Shown here in pieces: positions 12,090 through 23,075 of a stretch of 64,000 bases of DNA (position 1 is the stretch's first letter; each line of letters starts with the position of its first letter). The stretch spans positions 11,052,501 to 11,116,500 of the forward strand of contig CM062218.1 in assembly GCA_031216445.1 (NCBI GenBank), read 5' to 3'. Position numbers and translations under genes: made by a program. The notes below the pieces were generated by a model. It ran no database searches. It saw only the letters and a program-made list of their open reading frames with translations, and was not told the origin of the DNA. This DNA comes from Lateolabrax maculatus (lineage: Eukaryota; Chordata; Actinopteri; Acropomatiformes; Lateolabracidae).

Positions 12090-14439
12090 AGAGGGAGAGA
12101 GTTTAAAGGGTGAGGAGTTGCAGGGAGTGTGAGGGGGGTTATTGGAGGTGTGGGATGGGGTTTAATGTGGTTTGGTGGTTTTATTTTGCACTGGTGTTTA
12201 CATGCATGAATTTGATCTGGTAAAATTAAGTCAAATTAACAAGTAGAGAATAACAAACAAGCAGCACATGTTACAGTGCTTGTTAGTATGTTTCGTCCTT
12301 TTTCACAAGCTCAGTTTAGAGCCATATTGAGATGCAGACCATTTGAAAACATGATATTTACTTGTACATAACAAAATGAAAAGAAGTCCTTGGTTGATAA
12401 AAAAATACTTTTTAAGACTGGACTCTTAATAATGTATTTCAGGCAATCGTTCCTATCTCTTCAAAACTGATTTATGGAGCACTGTGTAAATTAATTCTTT
12501 AGGATTTTATTATTATTGTTGAGAGAAGCAGAAGGGAGGCAGAGCAGAGAAAAGAGAAACTTGTGGTCAATTTGACCTGAAGCGTGCAGGGATGCATGTG
12601 CTTCCAGAGATTGATGTTTTTACCAATCCTTCATCTTTGGCCGGCTATTCATTTTTTTAGCAGTAAAGGGACCACCATACCGCCAACTTTTCAAGTATAG
12701 TACCCTTACATCACTTGAGCATAAGTGTGAAAATGAAAGTGTGTGAGAGCGAGTGAAATGCGTGATTGTCTCAGGAAGTGATCAACAAATGAAGGATGGT
12801 TTGCAGTTGAGGTTGTCGGGGTTAGATTGTGAGCATTTTTTCTCATGCTTTTATAGGCCCTCTGACAAATGAAAACATTTTTGCTAAAAGAGGGCAGTGG
12901 TGGACTACACAACATTCACTTCCACCAAATACAAAATTTTAACCCCCTCTAGCCCCTCCTGAAGTCCTCCCCAAAAGTCCCCCATCCCTCTTAAAAAGAA
13001 CTACCCCTCTTCCCCCAGCGAACCCCCCCCACACCATCCCTAAAGCAGTGCCCCAAGAGAACAGAGGTAAACATGCCCCCATTCCCCTCACCCCACTCAA
13101 CTCCCACAGCCCTCACCTCACTCCTCCTCCTCCCCTCTTTCACTGTTTGTTTGCCAATGGGCTGCTTTCTGCACTTTGTGTTTGGCGTTACGAGGCCTCA
13201 AACTGAGGGCACACTTTGAAGATGCTGCAGAAAAAAGGCAAGCCTATAAAAAGGATCAGTGTGTAAGGTTTGTAAGGCATCTGCGCATGCTTTCTATGTA
13301 CAACTAGAAGACATTTGGCTGATGGCCGCCTAGCAACTGAAAAGTTTACATGCAGCTCCCAGTCACCTCATTTTCAGGCTCAAAACAAAGGGAGACACAG
13401 GAAGAATGTACACAAAGCTGGACAATATAAACGGAGAACTGAATCTAACAGACAAAGCTGGCAGACTTAATTATTACATTTAATGTTACAACAGGATTCA
13501 AGATTTGCAAAAGTTACTTGTTAAAAGAAATCACAACATTTTTTCCATGAAACAATAACTTACAGTATCTCTTTGAAAAAATATTCACTCTAGATTCACT
13601 CCAGCTATTTTTACTTGAGGGACCATGAATGCCAAGACGTGTTCATTTTTTTAAATAGCTGACATGTTTACAGTATGTTCATGCGGTGTTGGAGTGGAGT
13701 CTGTGTAGGAGTGAAAGGTAAGCGTGGGAGAGACGAGCGGAGAGAAAGGAGAACTGCTGTTGGGGCTATGTTTGTGTGTATGTGTGTGTGTGTTGTTTTC
13801 TTCCCTGCAGCGCAATTAATGCTCATTCCAAAACATAGGAAAAAAAATGTAATTGTTGAATGAATTGTACTACCACTATAAGTGAAAAAGTCAAAACACT
13901 GATTAAAATAAAGTACAAATCTTGAGTATTGTTTGTACCATTTCCATTTTTTTCCCACATGTGGAAAAAGGAGTTTTGAGCTGATGTCATGTACTCAACT
14001 ACTTCTCTGAGAAAAGAAACAACGCTCTGCATGCAAGCTTCACACCAATTTGCATCTTATCCATATCCAGTAACCCCACCTCCCCCTCTTCACTGCAGAT
14101 GTGGGGATGGATTAGGCTTCGCTGTGGATCTCTGTCACCCAGTAATGCAGTCCGCTGGGTCACCTGGTAAAACAGCCCATATGGTGGGAGGTTTTGTCAA
14201 CCCACACAAACACATGTGCACATGCATGCACACACCGTGTTAGTGAAGGGGAGAGGCTGCAGACTGTGCAGAAAATGTCTCCTCCTTTTAACTTGTAACA
14301 TGATGCTGACCGGTCCCTATACCTCCTTCTGCACACACATTTAAACACACATAGTGTTACGAGGTGTCGCTGGTTGAAGACAGACGAGGCAGGTCTGGTT
14401 AGGATTAGTTCACCAGAACCCTATAGCCTTGTCACAACA

Positions 14440-15050
14440 GTCTGGACTTGGCTTCCTTGTCTTAGTATCTTTCTTCGGCACCTGTTCCACCACTGATTTG
14501 TACAGTAGCTCTCTCAATACTTGGCTATTACATTTCCTTTGAAGCCCCATTTTTCTTTTATGCGTGGCTATTTTGTGGCAGCAGATACACAGCAGGGATT
14601 CAGAGCATTCGAATTTAACACTTATCTGCTGCTGAGAAGTTACTGGAGCTCGGTGAGAACGCCATGTGCCCTTCAAAGGTCCCTACAGGCTGAATTTATT
14701 TGCTTCAGAGCCTCCAGGAAACAATCTCCATTGTTCTAAAGGTTTCCCCCCTGAAAGGCTCTGGGGGTACGCTACCTCATAAAAGAGACTGTTAATGTAC
14801 TCTGACCCAGGGTGGGATTAATATTTCGACAGTCTCTTGGCACACGGGGAGGACTCAGCTCAGTGTACAGTCTGCCTGGCTGGATCATTCAGAGCAGGTT
14901 GGACAAGGTGCCATCGAAACACAGATGTAGGATCAGCTATCAAAGAAAGCTAACTAGGTGTTTTGGCTCAGCTTGTGACACACCACATGAGCGGTTGAAT
15001 GGTGGAAATGAAACAAAGGAAATATGTAAAAAGACAGGTTGACGCTTTTG
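14440..15050. promoter_or_regulatory. Candidate conserved non-coding element
   Basis: About 600 bases of complex sequence with balanced base composition, no simple repeats and no recognisable transposon, set between repeat-rich stretches. The ORFs on both strands (14410-14739, 14812-15042) have no family motifs or splice context, so coding is unlikely. The regulatory role is inference from sequence texture only; a multi-species alignment would decide. Confidence 0.25.
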
Positions 15051-15289
15051 CACATGCATACAGCAGAAATGCATATATACAGTACAGGCAAACAGTTTTC
15101 TCGACTATGCAAATCACATTGCTGTGACTGACTCAGCTTTTGTTATGAGGGCGTTTTCTGGAGGAAGTTCTTGTGAAGTTCAGAGCAGACTGAGGTATAA
15201 TGCCATATGCATATATACTTAAGGCAGTTTGCATTAGGGTTGTCTCTGTTTAAACTTGTGCAAAAATAATTTGTGTTTTTTTTTTTTTT
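15051..15289. other. Short AT-rich spacer
   Basis: Non-coding spacer with a T run (about 15278-15290) at the edge of the next repeat. Nothing else is seen. Confidence 0.5.
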
Positions 15290-15640
15290 CACAGAGAATT
15301 ATCACCCGAATCTGCAGCTCCCCTTGGGTTTACACAGCTTTATAATGAGTTTAAGCTTATTGCAGCAGATCGCTGTTTTCAGTGAAGAAGCTCTGAAAAC
15401 CTGCTGTCCCCTACCTACTCAGCACAGTTTTTTTGGAGGCTAACTGGAGAGCTAAAGAGCGAGATATTTCCCCCAGAAGTTTGAAGACCAAAAACAGAGC
15501 TAAAAGAAAGTAACATTTAAATTTACATTCCTCAAGTAGCCAGAAACACAACTTCAAATGAATGATAACGCTACATCAAATAAGGTGATGACTGGTTTCT
15601 CCTGTCCCCAAGTCACCAAAAAATCAGTTATTGCAGGTTT
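15290..15640 (+). mobile_element. Dispersed non-autonomous repeat, family A copy 1
   Basis: Shares ordered blocks with 18605-18930: GCTAAAGAG followed by GAGATATTTCCC or CAGATATTTCCC, GACCAAAAACAGAG, AAATGAATGATAA, AAGGTGATGA and a closing CAGTTATTG. Its first 40 bases match the fragment at 44309-44350 (CTGCAGCTCCCCT). I recognise the family as widespread in teleosts, with no coding capacity of its own. No terminal inverted repeats or target duplication could be identified. Its class is uncertain. Confidence 0.75.
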
Positions 15641-15839
15641 AAAACAAAACAAGAAAGCTTGTATGTAATTAGTTTCCGGTCACGTTTAACTGTGCACTGC
15701 TAAATCAATGTAAAGGATCAAATAGTAGGAGTGATCCAGGGGTTAAGCATGTTCTAGAAAGCACTCATTTGTAACCTTGATTTTGTTTTCTTCCAAGTTA
15801 CTCTTTCATGCACTGGTCAATAAATTATTTCAGCCATGC

Positions 15840-16640
15840 TTTCTTTAAGAAAGAAATCATTGACTAAACTGTCTTACTCTACTCCATACCTGGAAAAGGT
15901 GATCCACATCTTCATATCTTCTGGTTTGGACTGTAACTTTATCTTGTATCAGGAATACGTAACTCTTGTTATACACCGATTTTACTGGCTTAATATGAGT
16001 TCAAAATTGATTTTAAGCTTTTACTCATCACATACAAAGCAGCCAATTGTCTGGCTCCAGTGTATTTGCCAGGGTGCATCCTTGGTCAATGGAAGTTTTG
16101 AAATTCCTAAATAAAACAAAATCAAACAAAAAAATAAAGTGAAACACAATTATTTAGCTTCTTGTCTATAATAACTAATTTAATTCTCCATGCCAAATGA
16201 ATATCAAATCACAACACAGAAAACAAAGTCAAGAGGTGTATTACATTTAATGTTAATAATTGTCCTTTTAACATATGGTTTTCATTTAATTATGAAACAG
16301 TTAATGCATAAATAAAAAGGAAACACACATAACAAAGTGTATTGTGTTTCACTTGTTTCATTTGTTTTTATTTATTTATTTTAAACCTTTTTGTATGAGC
16401 CAACTAGTTAGTGACTTCTTTCAGTCCTAAGACCCAAATACTCTTAATGGAAAGTCCAGCTTTTTGTGAGAAGGCAATCTGCCACTCAGTGAGGTTAGCC
16501 AAATCAGTTTCTACTTTTGAATGTCTCCTTTTTAAATGTGCTTGTTTTCTTAATGATCTTTTTGTTAAGATTTCTTATTTTACTATGTATCCTCTCCTCC
16601 TATGTTGTATATTAATGTATTGTTCTTAGTATAATTAAAA
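15840..16640 (+). mobile_element. Decayed LINE ORF2 C-terminal half, L2/CR1/Rex type
   Basis: Three collinear pieces of a reverse-transcriptase protein tail are visible. LEKVIHIFISSGLD (15890-15931) matches the segment after the catalytic core. The piece starting KIDFKLLLITYKAAN (16003-16068) is in a second frame and matches the conserved thumb-like block that ends LAPVYL. A third piece, containing VRLAKSVSTFECLLFK (around 16480-16530), matches the C-terminal end. Between the second and third pieces lie about 300 AT-rich bases that do not fit the protein, including a segment with 14-bp inverted ends (16137-16354). Frameshifts and the insertion make this a dead copy. The + orientation agrees with the LINE tail at 18494-18547, which could belong to the same family. 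Confidence 0.8.
16137..16354. mobile_element. Possible MITE-like insertion with 14-bp inverted ends
   Basis: The sequence AAGTGAAACACAAT at 16137-16150 has its perfect reverse complement at 16341-16354, bounding 218 AT-rich bases. The segment interrupts the LINE protein remnant. No target-site duplication is obvious, and the complementarity does not extend inward or outward. It may be a small DNA-transposon derivative or a chance inverted repeat in low-complexity DNA. Confidence 0.4.
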
Positions 16641-17575
16641 AATCTAATTTAAATATTTCTTTTTTATATTTTATATATTTCCAAACCTGGGGGTGTAGTG
16701 TAAATAACAATGCAAAGAAAGGAAATCAGTAAGCAGGCTATATTTTTAGCCTGCGATTTTGAAACTTGCTGTTCTGTCTACGTGTGACTTAAAGCGCCTC
16801 TGTGCATGTTTGCATGTATGTCTGCTGCACCTTCACACAGGTACCTGACCACACACTGCATCGTATAGCTTCTGGTGCACCTTGCCACAAACAATAGCAT
16901 ACACACATACACAGGAGCTGCCCCTCAAGGAAGTGGTTGCCTTTTAGGCTTTCTGGTTTCACATATCTTGTTCCATTTGTGTGTGTGTGTCTGTCTGTGC
17001 ACGGAGGGGATTAAGAGAGGCCCAGCTCAAGGTAAAAACACAGACGGGGTCACTCCTTCCTTTGTCTCTACAGTTCTTTCTTTCTCTCTCTCCCCTTCCC
17101 ATCTTTTCCTCCGTTCCGTTCTTTTTTCTCCATTTCTCTCCCCAGTGGCACAGTGATGGATGGCAGACTGCAGGGGTTGAGGTGGAGGAGTGTGTGATCA
17201 ACGGCCAGGCTTCTGTGTGTTCCTGTGTATGTGTGCGTGTGTGTGTATGTGTTTGTGTGAAGTTCTCTCCAGGAATGGTTGTATACAGAGGTAAGCAGTG
17301 TGTGGTATGAAACCTGTAATGATGAAATGAGTCACTAATCACAGTGATTAGCAGGTTGATGGGGGGAGGCAGCGACTTTCTCTGGGATGGTGCTGCTTTC
17401 AAACGCAAGCAGACTCTGAAACACATTCAAAGGAGCACACACACGAACAAAAACACACAATACACAAGGACTTCTACACCAAGCAATGCATACACATGCT
17501 GGTTAAATATTCACGGACAAAAAAAAGTATGTCCTCCAAAGATTTAATCATTTAAAGACACACACACACACATGT

Positions 17576-17611
<36 letters not shown>

Positions 17612-18249
17612 GCTTGCATAAAATGAATTCATTGAGCTCATTTAATGGTCTGTGGGTTTATGCTCTCATGTGTCACCATCACTTACAATGGAAGTAAAAC
17701 CTTAGCACATTACTCTTCAATTGCCCGTTTAATATATCTCATTAAATGACTCCTATTTCAACTGGTGTATGATAACAGTTTGAAAAGTGATATAGGATTT
17801 TATGGGCTATCCTCAGTAAATCTGTACTATAAGGGGGCTAAGGTGGCCGGACTAAATGTGGTGAAATTGAGCAGTGATGATGTGGCTTTAAGGGGAAGAC
17901 CATTAGGATAAAGAGTCACAACTTATCCAGGACAGACAAAGTGTCGGTGACCTTGAGTAACTAATCATTGAGATCCTTGAGATGCATAATTTTGGAGCAG
18001 CTTTGGACCACAATATCCCAAGGAAATCTTATTTCAAACTAAAAACGGACAAGTCAGAGTAAAAACCCAGCTCTTCTATCACTACTCTCAAACATTTCAA
18101 GGAGTTCTTGCACCAGAAAGGGTCGTTGTTTGAACCTCGCATAACACACATGGAAAATATGCCAAAATATGATGCAGTTTTGTACACTACTGGAAAAACT
18201 GCCAAACTCTCTCCCTCTGATAACATCTAAGTACAGAAATTACAATACC
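16641..18249. other. Non-coding DNA with microsatellites
   Basis: Contains short GT runs around 16980 and 17220-17260, a polypyrimidine stretch (17075-17140) and the CA array 17558-17608. The ORFs on both strands in 16875-17426 are translations of these repeats. An inverted homeodomain-type palindrome lies at 17335-17351. No exon is recognised. Confidence 0.5.
17558..17608. repeat. CA microsatellite with one ATGTG interruption
   Basis: Two CA runs separated by CATGTGCA, about 50 bases in all. Confidence 0.95.
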
Positions 18250-18570
18250 AGGTCACAGGACGTTTCATTCTGTAATCATAGCTGTACCACATGTTCAAAC
18301 AGAGCCTTAACTTAAAACTGGTTTTAATTACTATGCTCCTTACAAATTAAATGAGTTACAAAAAGTTTTGAAAGTAAGATAACGCAGAGCTATGTGAATA
18401 TTGAACCACTGTATTGTGTATGCAAACTGTGTGTTGTTTTGAATTTCTGTTTTTTGTCTGTGCTTATACTGTACATGTTTATTATTGGGCACAGGTCTCT
18501 CCTGAAAAAGAGATTTTGATCTCAGTGAGACTACCTGTTTAAATAAAGGATTAAATACGTAAAACCAACA
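18250..18570 (+). mobile_element. LINE 3' end with polyadenylation-like tail
   Basis: The block CTCCTGAAAAAGAGATTTTG (18500-18519), followed by ATCTCAGTGAGACTACCTG and the signal AATAAA (18542-18547), is the typical 3' terminus of a fish L2/Rex-like LINE. The upstream 200 bases are compatible with its decayed ORF end and 3' UTR, but I can only support the tail firmly. The tail lies about 1.9 kb beyond the last protein remnant at 16640 in the same orientation. Confidence 0.7.
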
Positions 18571-18604
18571 GTATAGTAAAACCTAAAGCTCTAAATACAC
18601 ATTG

Positions 18605-18930
18605 AATACTGTCGCCCAGCACCAAACAACAGACAGACACAGTTAGAAACTAGCTGGTGAACGTAGTGGAGCATTTACCTGCTAAAGAGCCAGATATTTC
18701 CCTCAGGAGATGATAGAGACCAAAAACAGAGGTAAAAAAGAGTGAACACTGGACTTTATCAGGTGGTCAGAAAAACAACTCTAAATGAATGATAATGTTG
18801 CTCCATAATTGTTGGATGTGTCAATAAGCAAATGTGTTGCATATCAACTTAAAAGGTGATGATATGTCGCTACTGTGTTCATAACTTTTTTTGTTGCCCC
18901 CACATGGCCCAAAAAGCAGTTATTGTTGTT
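18605..18930 (+). mobile_element. Dispersed non-autonomous repeat, family A copy 2
   Basis: Same ordered blocks as 15290-15640: GCTAAAGAG, AGATATTTCCC, GACCAAAAACAGAG, AAATGAATGATAAT, AAGGTGATGAT and CAGTTATTG. It lacks the CTGCAGCTCCCCT head found in copies 1 and 3 and has an extra block around 18800-18850. It starts about 35 bases after a LINE tail in the same orientation. Confidence 0.75.
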
Positions 18931-20021
18931 GTTTTTGTTGTAAGTTTAAATAACTTCTTGAGTTCAGGATAATAAAAGTAAAGTAATAGTACTTTTATGT
19001 AAAGAATATGAATATTATTCTACAAATCATTTATCACTGTATAAAAAAATGCATCTCATATCTATTGCCTGTGAACACCTAAAGCCAGCTGGGTTCCAAA
19101 TTTATGTCAGATAAAATATATATATAAGGTTTCCCTTTATTCACAGAATCTATTCCCCACTGAAGTCTGTGATTTCAGTGCATTTCAAATGTGTGTACTG
19201 CTTCACATAATGGGGTGGGAACTTTCTGTCACCTTCTTTACTTTCAGATATGTTTTTAAGACAACTTGTTAAATGCATGTGAACACCTTCATCTTACACA
19301 CACTGCATCAAACATCCTGTGACTGTGTATGTGTGATCACAGACAGGAGAATATATGTCAAACCACTGCGGTGTCTCACCCACACCCTAAACACACATGT
19401 TCCTTTGCAAATGCACAAGCACACAGACTTGTCCACAAATACACAGCTACTGCGCAGCCATGTAAGCAGCATGCAAAACAAGCCCCACCACCGGCAGCGC
19501 CATGATGAGGCCTCACGGTTCAACAAGGCACAACACTCCTTTCAAATGCCAAGCAGAAAATAAGCAGCTATAAAGATACAAGCAGCTCCTCTTCTTGCCA
19601 AAACAAGGACTATGGTTTGTTTCCTGCGTGTTGTACTGCTGTCTGGATCTTACAAGCCAAAACAAATGAGAACCATGTCCTAAAAAACTGTGCATTGCTA
19701 AATGATGATCAGTGTAATTCTTCATGCCTATCTGTTTGAAAAACCAGCATCCACTGCAATCTATCATTCTGAGAGTGTGTGTGGATGTGGGTTTGTGTGT
19801 TGGTACTTGAATGTACATTTCTGGATGTCTCTGCTGGTGATTTTTCATGCACCTACAAGCTTTTATGTATGTCTGTGTGTACCCCTTTTACGTATGTGTG
19901 TGTGTGTGTGCAGTCTATGACATTCAAAATAGTGGTAAGGAAACTGTGATCAATCGATGATTGCCCACGGCGGTATTTATTAACATCTCCATCTCAAGGC
20001 TAATGAAATGTTCTCGCACAT

Positions 20022-20025
<4 letters not shown>

Positions 20026-20055
<30 letters not shown>
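20026..20055. repeat. CA dinucleotide microsatellite
   Basis: Perfect CA run of about 15 units. Confidence 0.95.
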
Positions 20056-20058
<3 letters not shown>

Positions 20059-20648
20059 AAAGCAAGACTGAAAGTGCAAGTGTGAGGGTGCGAATGTGAG
20101 ACAAAATGGCTTGATTATTTGACCACCTCACTGTATAATCCCCGTGCATTCTGTCGAGCGTGTAAATCAACTCGGTGGTTTCTATTTCCGATATTAGTTC
20201 AGCCTGAATAAGAACGTTTCTCACACATTTAGTTTCTGCTACCAGGGAATTCACACTGGACTATAAATACGTTGTGTCACTCCTACCTAATTATGTTGTT
20301 ATCAGTGCTTACTGTATATTCATTTAGATGTAATTTGTTTGAGACAGTAAAACAAGATATTGTAAGCCTATGTGATCTGAAGGGCGTCATGCATGCCAAA
20401 ATTCAAGGGGGGTACAATTAGAGCGAGGGGCATGGGGGTCCTTTCCCAGAACAAAAATTTAAAAATAACATACTGTATATTCAAAGCTTTGGGGGGATTG
20501 TTTTAATACTTCACCTAATCAGTTTTTGTAGCTCAGTAATCTCCCACTTTATATTAGGGTAAATACTGTATATTTATTTTGCCCACGGCAAAAAGGCACA
20601 AAACTTCTAAACAAATTCACATAACATGGCCAAGCTTTGTAGAAAGGT

Positions 20649-20665
20649 ACACGCACACACAGACA

Positions 20666-20710
<45 letters not shown>

Positions 20711-20812
20711 ACACACCGACACTGTCACTGGCGACACCACCCCCACCCCTTACCCGACACACACACGCACACACACGCACATATATACGGGCACAGACAC
20801 ACACATACAGGC
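20649..20812. repeat. CA-rich compound microsatellite
   Basis: A long CA run with CAGA interruptions (20649-20717), then a second CA-rich part with CACG and ACATAT variants (20756-20812), separated by about 40 bases of unique C-rich sequence. Confidence 0.93.
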
Positions 20813-20859
20813 ACAAAGGGAATTCACAACCAGAGGCAAACCTGCCATGCTGTCCCATG

Positions 20860-21200
20860 CTTGAACGGCATCAGATGGATTATGAGCATACCTCAGATAT
20901 ACCTGCAGGTAGCACAGGAATCCATTTTAGGACAGACTGTCAGGCGTGAAGTTTTATTTCGCTCATCAATGAAAAGATGCTGCTAATGCATCCATCTTAG
21001 CTCCCGTGCAACACTGCGAGCAAATAGCGTCACAGATGATAGCTATCTGCAGAGGCTGAGCTAAACAATTCAGCACTTGTACTTCTTTCCCTGTGGAAAA
21101 CAAGATAAGCACGAGGCCTTGTGGCAGCTGATTTAGCGAGCAGCGCAGTAATTACGTTGCCTCGGCTTGTGTTTGATGTCATTTGGTAAAAGGTTACCAG
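20860..21200. promoter_or_regulatory. Candidate conserved non-coding element
   Basis: Complex, repeat-free block immediately downstream of CA-rich DNA. It holds scattered CpGs, a CAGCTG E-box at about 21127, homeodomain-like CTAATGCAT (near 20983) and GTAATTAC (near 21150). No exon signature is seen. Its regulatory role is inference from motif density and lack of repeats. Confidence 0.3.
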
Positions 21201-22750
21201 GGTGGATGTATGGAAAAGTGGGCTATGTTTAGATCACAATCACAGACATAAGCATGTTGCCAGGAGAGAAGATTCCTAAGGTGTCATGAATCTAAGAACC
21301 AAAAGAAAGTGAGTCAGTAAAACCACCTGCAAGGACTCCGAGCAGCAGTTTTCAACCAAGGAAGTGAAGGATGTCTTCACTATAAGAGCAAAACACATCC
21401 TGCATACACATGGTCTCCGTATTGCTTTTAACTGTTTGTACGGGATAAGGAATTACAAATTTTAGTCTGTTTCCTCCTCAGTTTACTTTAAACTTGCTGG
21501 GATATTGAATGGATAGGAAATCAAACAGTACGTCTTTGTATGACAGGACCGGTAGTGCCTTTACATGTTGTTTGCTTAAGCAAACATTGAGCACATCTGC
21601 ATATCACATTATCCCTTCCAAGGAAATATTAGAGGCAATTGCATACAAAAACAATGGAAAGACGCAAATTCGCCTGGGGTGGAGCAAACTGATGCAAAGA
21701 TGTGTCTGTGCGAATTGAACATTTTTCAACCTGAGCAGAAAATTCACATTCATTCTGGATCTTTATGAATCTACATCGTAAACATACAGAGACACGCGGG
21801 AAAAGGAGAGAACCTATAAAATCGTATATTTACCTTTCAAAGCAAACTTTAAGTATAAATTCAGTAAGAAATTCAACAACTTGCTCTTTACTTTGATGTT
21901 AACTTCAATATTAACTTTGGTGAAAATACTCACTCATACACTTTTGCTCCTCAGCTCAAAAAAATCAAAGCTAAGTCTCATTATAATTCATTGTCATAAC
22001 ATTTATTTCTACAAACATAAACAATATTTAAAAGTGATAGTGCTGGAATAACTTTATTCTTTCTAAACTCTGGTGGTGAGGAAGCTGCTACTTGCTGTAC
22101 TTATCCTTCATTGTCCCTTAGACATCTTGTCAGCTTACTGACATCCTTCAAACACTGAACTATTTTCCTCAGGATTTATGCCAGACATAAAAAGTTTAAA
22201 ATAATAAATCTGGTCATATATTACCTACTTGTCAAATGTGATCACGCCGTTCTGTACTTGTTGATGAAAGGCCGATGTTGGCAGAGGGAAGTAAATCTAA
22301 TTCCTGCTCAAATTGAGGAGATTGTCAGAGCAAAGCGGAGCTGACACAGTCACAGGAAAATCCCATCAGATCCACTTCCAGGCAGAGAGAGCTCTCCTGA
22401 TATGTCTGTCCATTTGACAAAGCTGACAGACAACCACACAAGGCAAACAAGCATGTAAACAAACATGTAAACAAGTGTATACAAGACACATAAAGCTACA
22501 TCAGCTTATTTTAGCAAATGCACATACGCAGACATTTAATTACTTTTGTTTGGCAGAATATTTATACTAACTGAGTACGCGTGTTTCCTTTGTTTTTGAT
22601 TTTCTTTATTATTTCGACACGCAATATTTCAATGTCCAAAATTAAATACGAATTTTGAAACAACTGAGATTTGACTTGAAATATACAAGTATGTCCATCC
22701 TGGAAAGGTTTGGAATCTAATGCTGCAGAGATTCAAAAGTGGACATTTAA

Positions 22751-22751
<1 letters not shown>

Positions 22752-22787
<36 letters not shown>
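22752..22787. repeat. CA dinucleotide microsatellite
   Basis: Perfect CA run of about 18 units. Confidence 0.97.
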
Positions 22788-22789
<2 letters not shown>

Positions 22790-22924
22790 TCAATTACATG
22801 AACATATTACCTTCCCTAATGGCACATGCTCCATGCAATTATTCAATTTGCTTGGTTTGCAGATCACTGCTGTGCAAAAGACCTGGAGAGCACAGCTGAA
22901 TCTGCCACTCCACTCCTCTGCCAT

Positions 22925-23075
22925 TGTGAGAGAGAGAAAGGAAAGAAAGGAAAGAATAGAGAGAGATAGCATAGAAAGAAAGACAGAGAGAGTGAGAGAG
23001 AGATAGAGAAAGAGTCTGTATGGGAAGGAAAGGAAGGAAGAAGACAGGAGGACAGACAGATTGAGGGAGAGAAAG
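22925..23075. repeat. Polypurine GAGA/GAAA-rich tract
   Basis: About 150 bases almost wholly of A and G on the + strand, with imperfect GAAAG and GAGA units. The Ser/Leu-rich ORFs on the opposite strand in all frames are artefacts of it. Confidence 0.85.

Larger units (their letters stand above)
10813..14430. other. Non-coding DNA with microsatellites and a C-rich tract
   Basis: Contains the CA run 11891-11922, the GT run 12067-12089 and an unusual C-rich, G-poor stretch at about 12930-13140 with many short C runs. No exon, RNA gene or transposon is recognised. The segment 13200-13400 is complex and might contain part of another dispersed repeat, but I could not match it. Confidence 0.45.
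18931..20859. other. Non-coding DNA with dense CA/GT repeats
   Basis: No exon is seen. GT and CA runs occur at 19895-19912, 20026-20055, 20649-20717 and 20756-20812. ORFs in 20549-20986 on both strands translate the CA tracts into His-Thr or Cys-Val repeats and are rejected. The rest is AT-rich and featureless. Confidence 0.5.

Noticed and set aside
20579..20986. 135-codon ORF rich in His-Thr
   Set aside because: It is a frame through CA microsatellites; similar artefacts occur at 7022-7396, 47592-48030 and 55303-55716.
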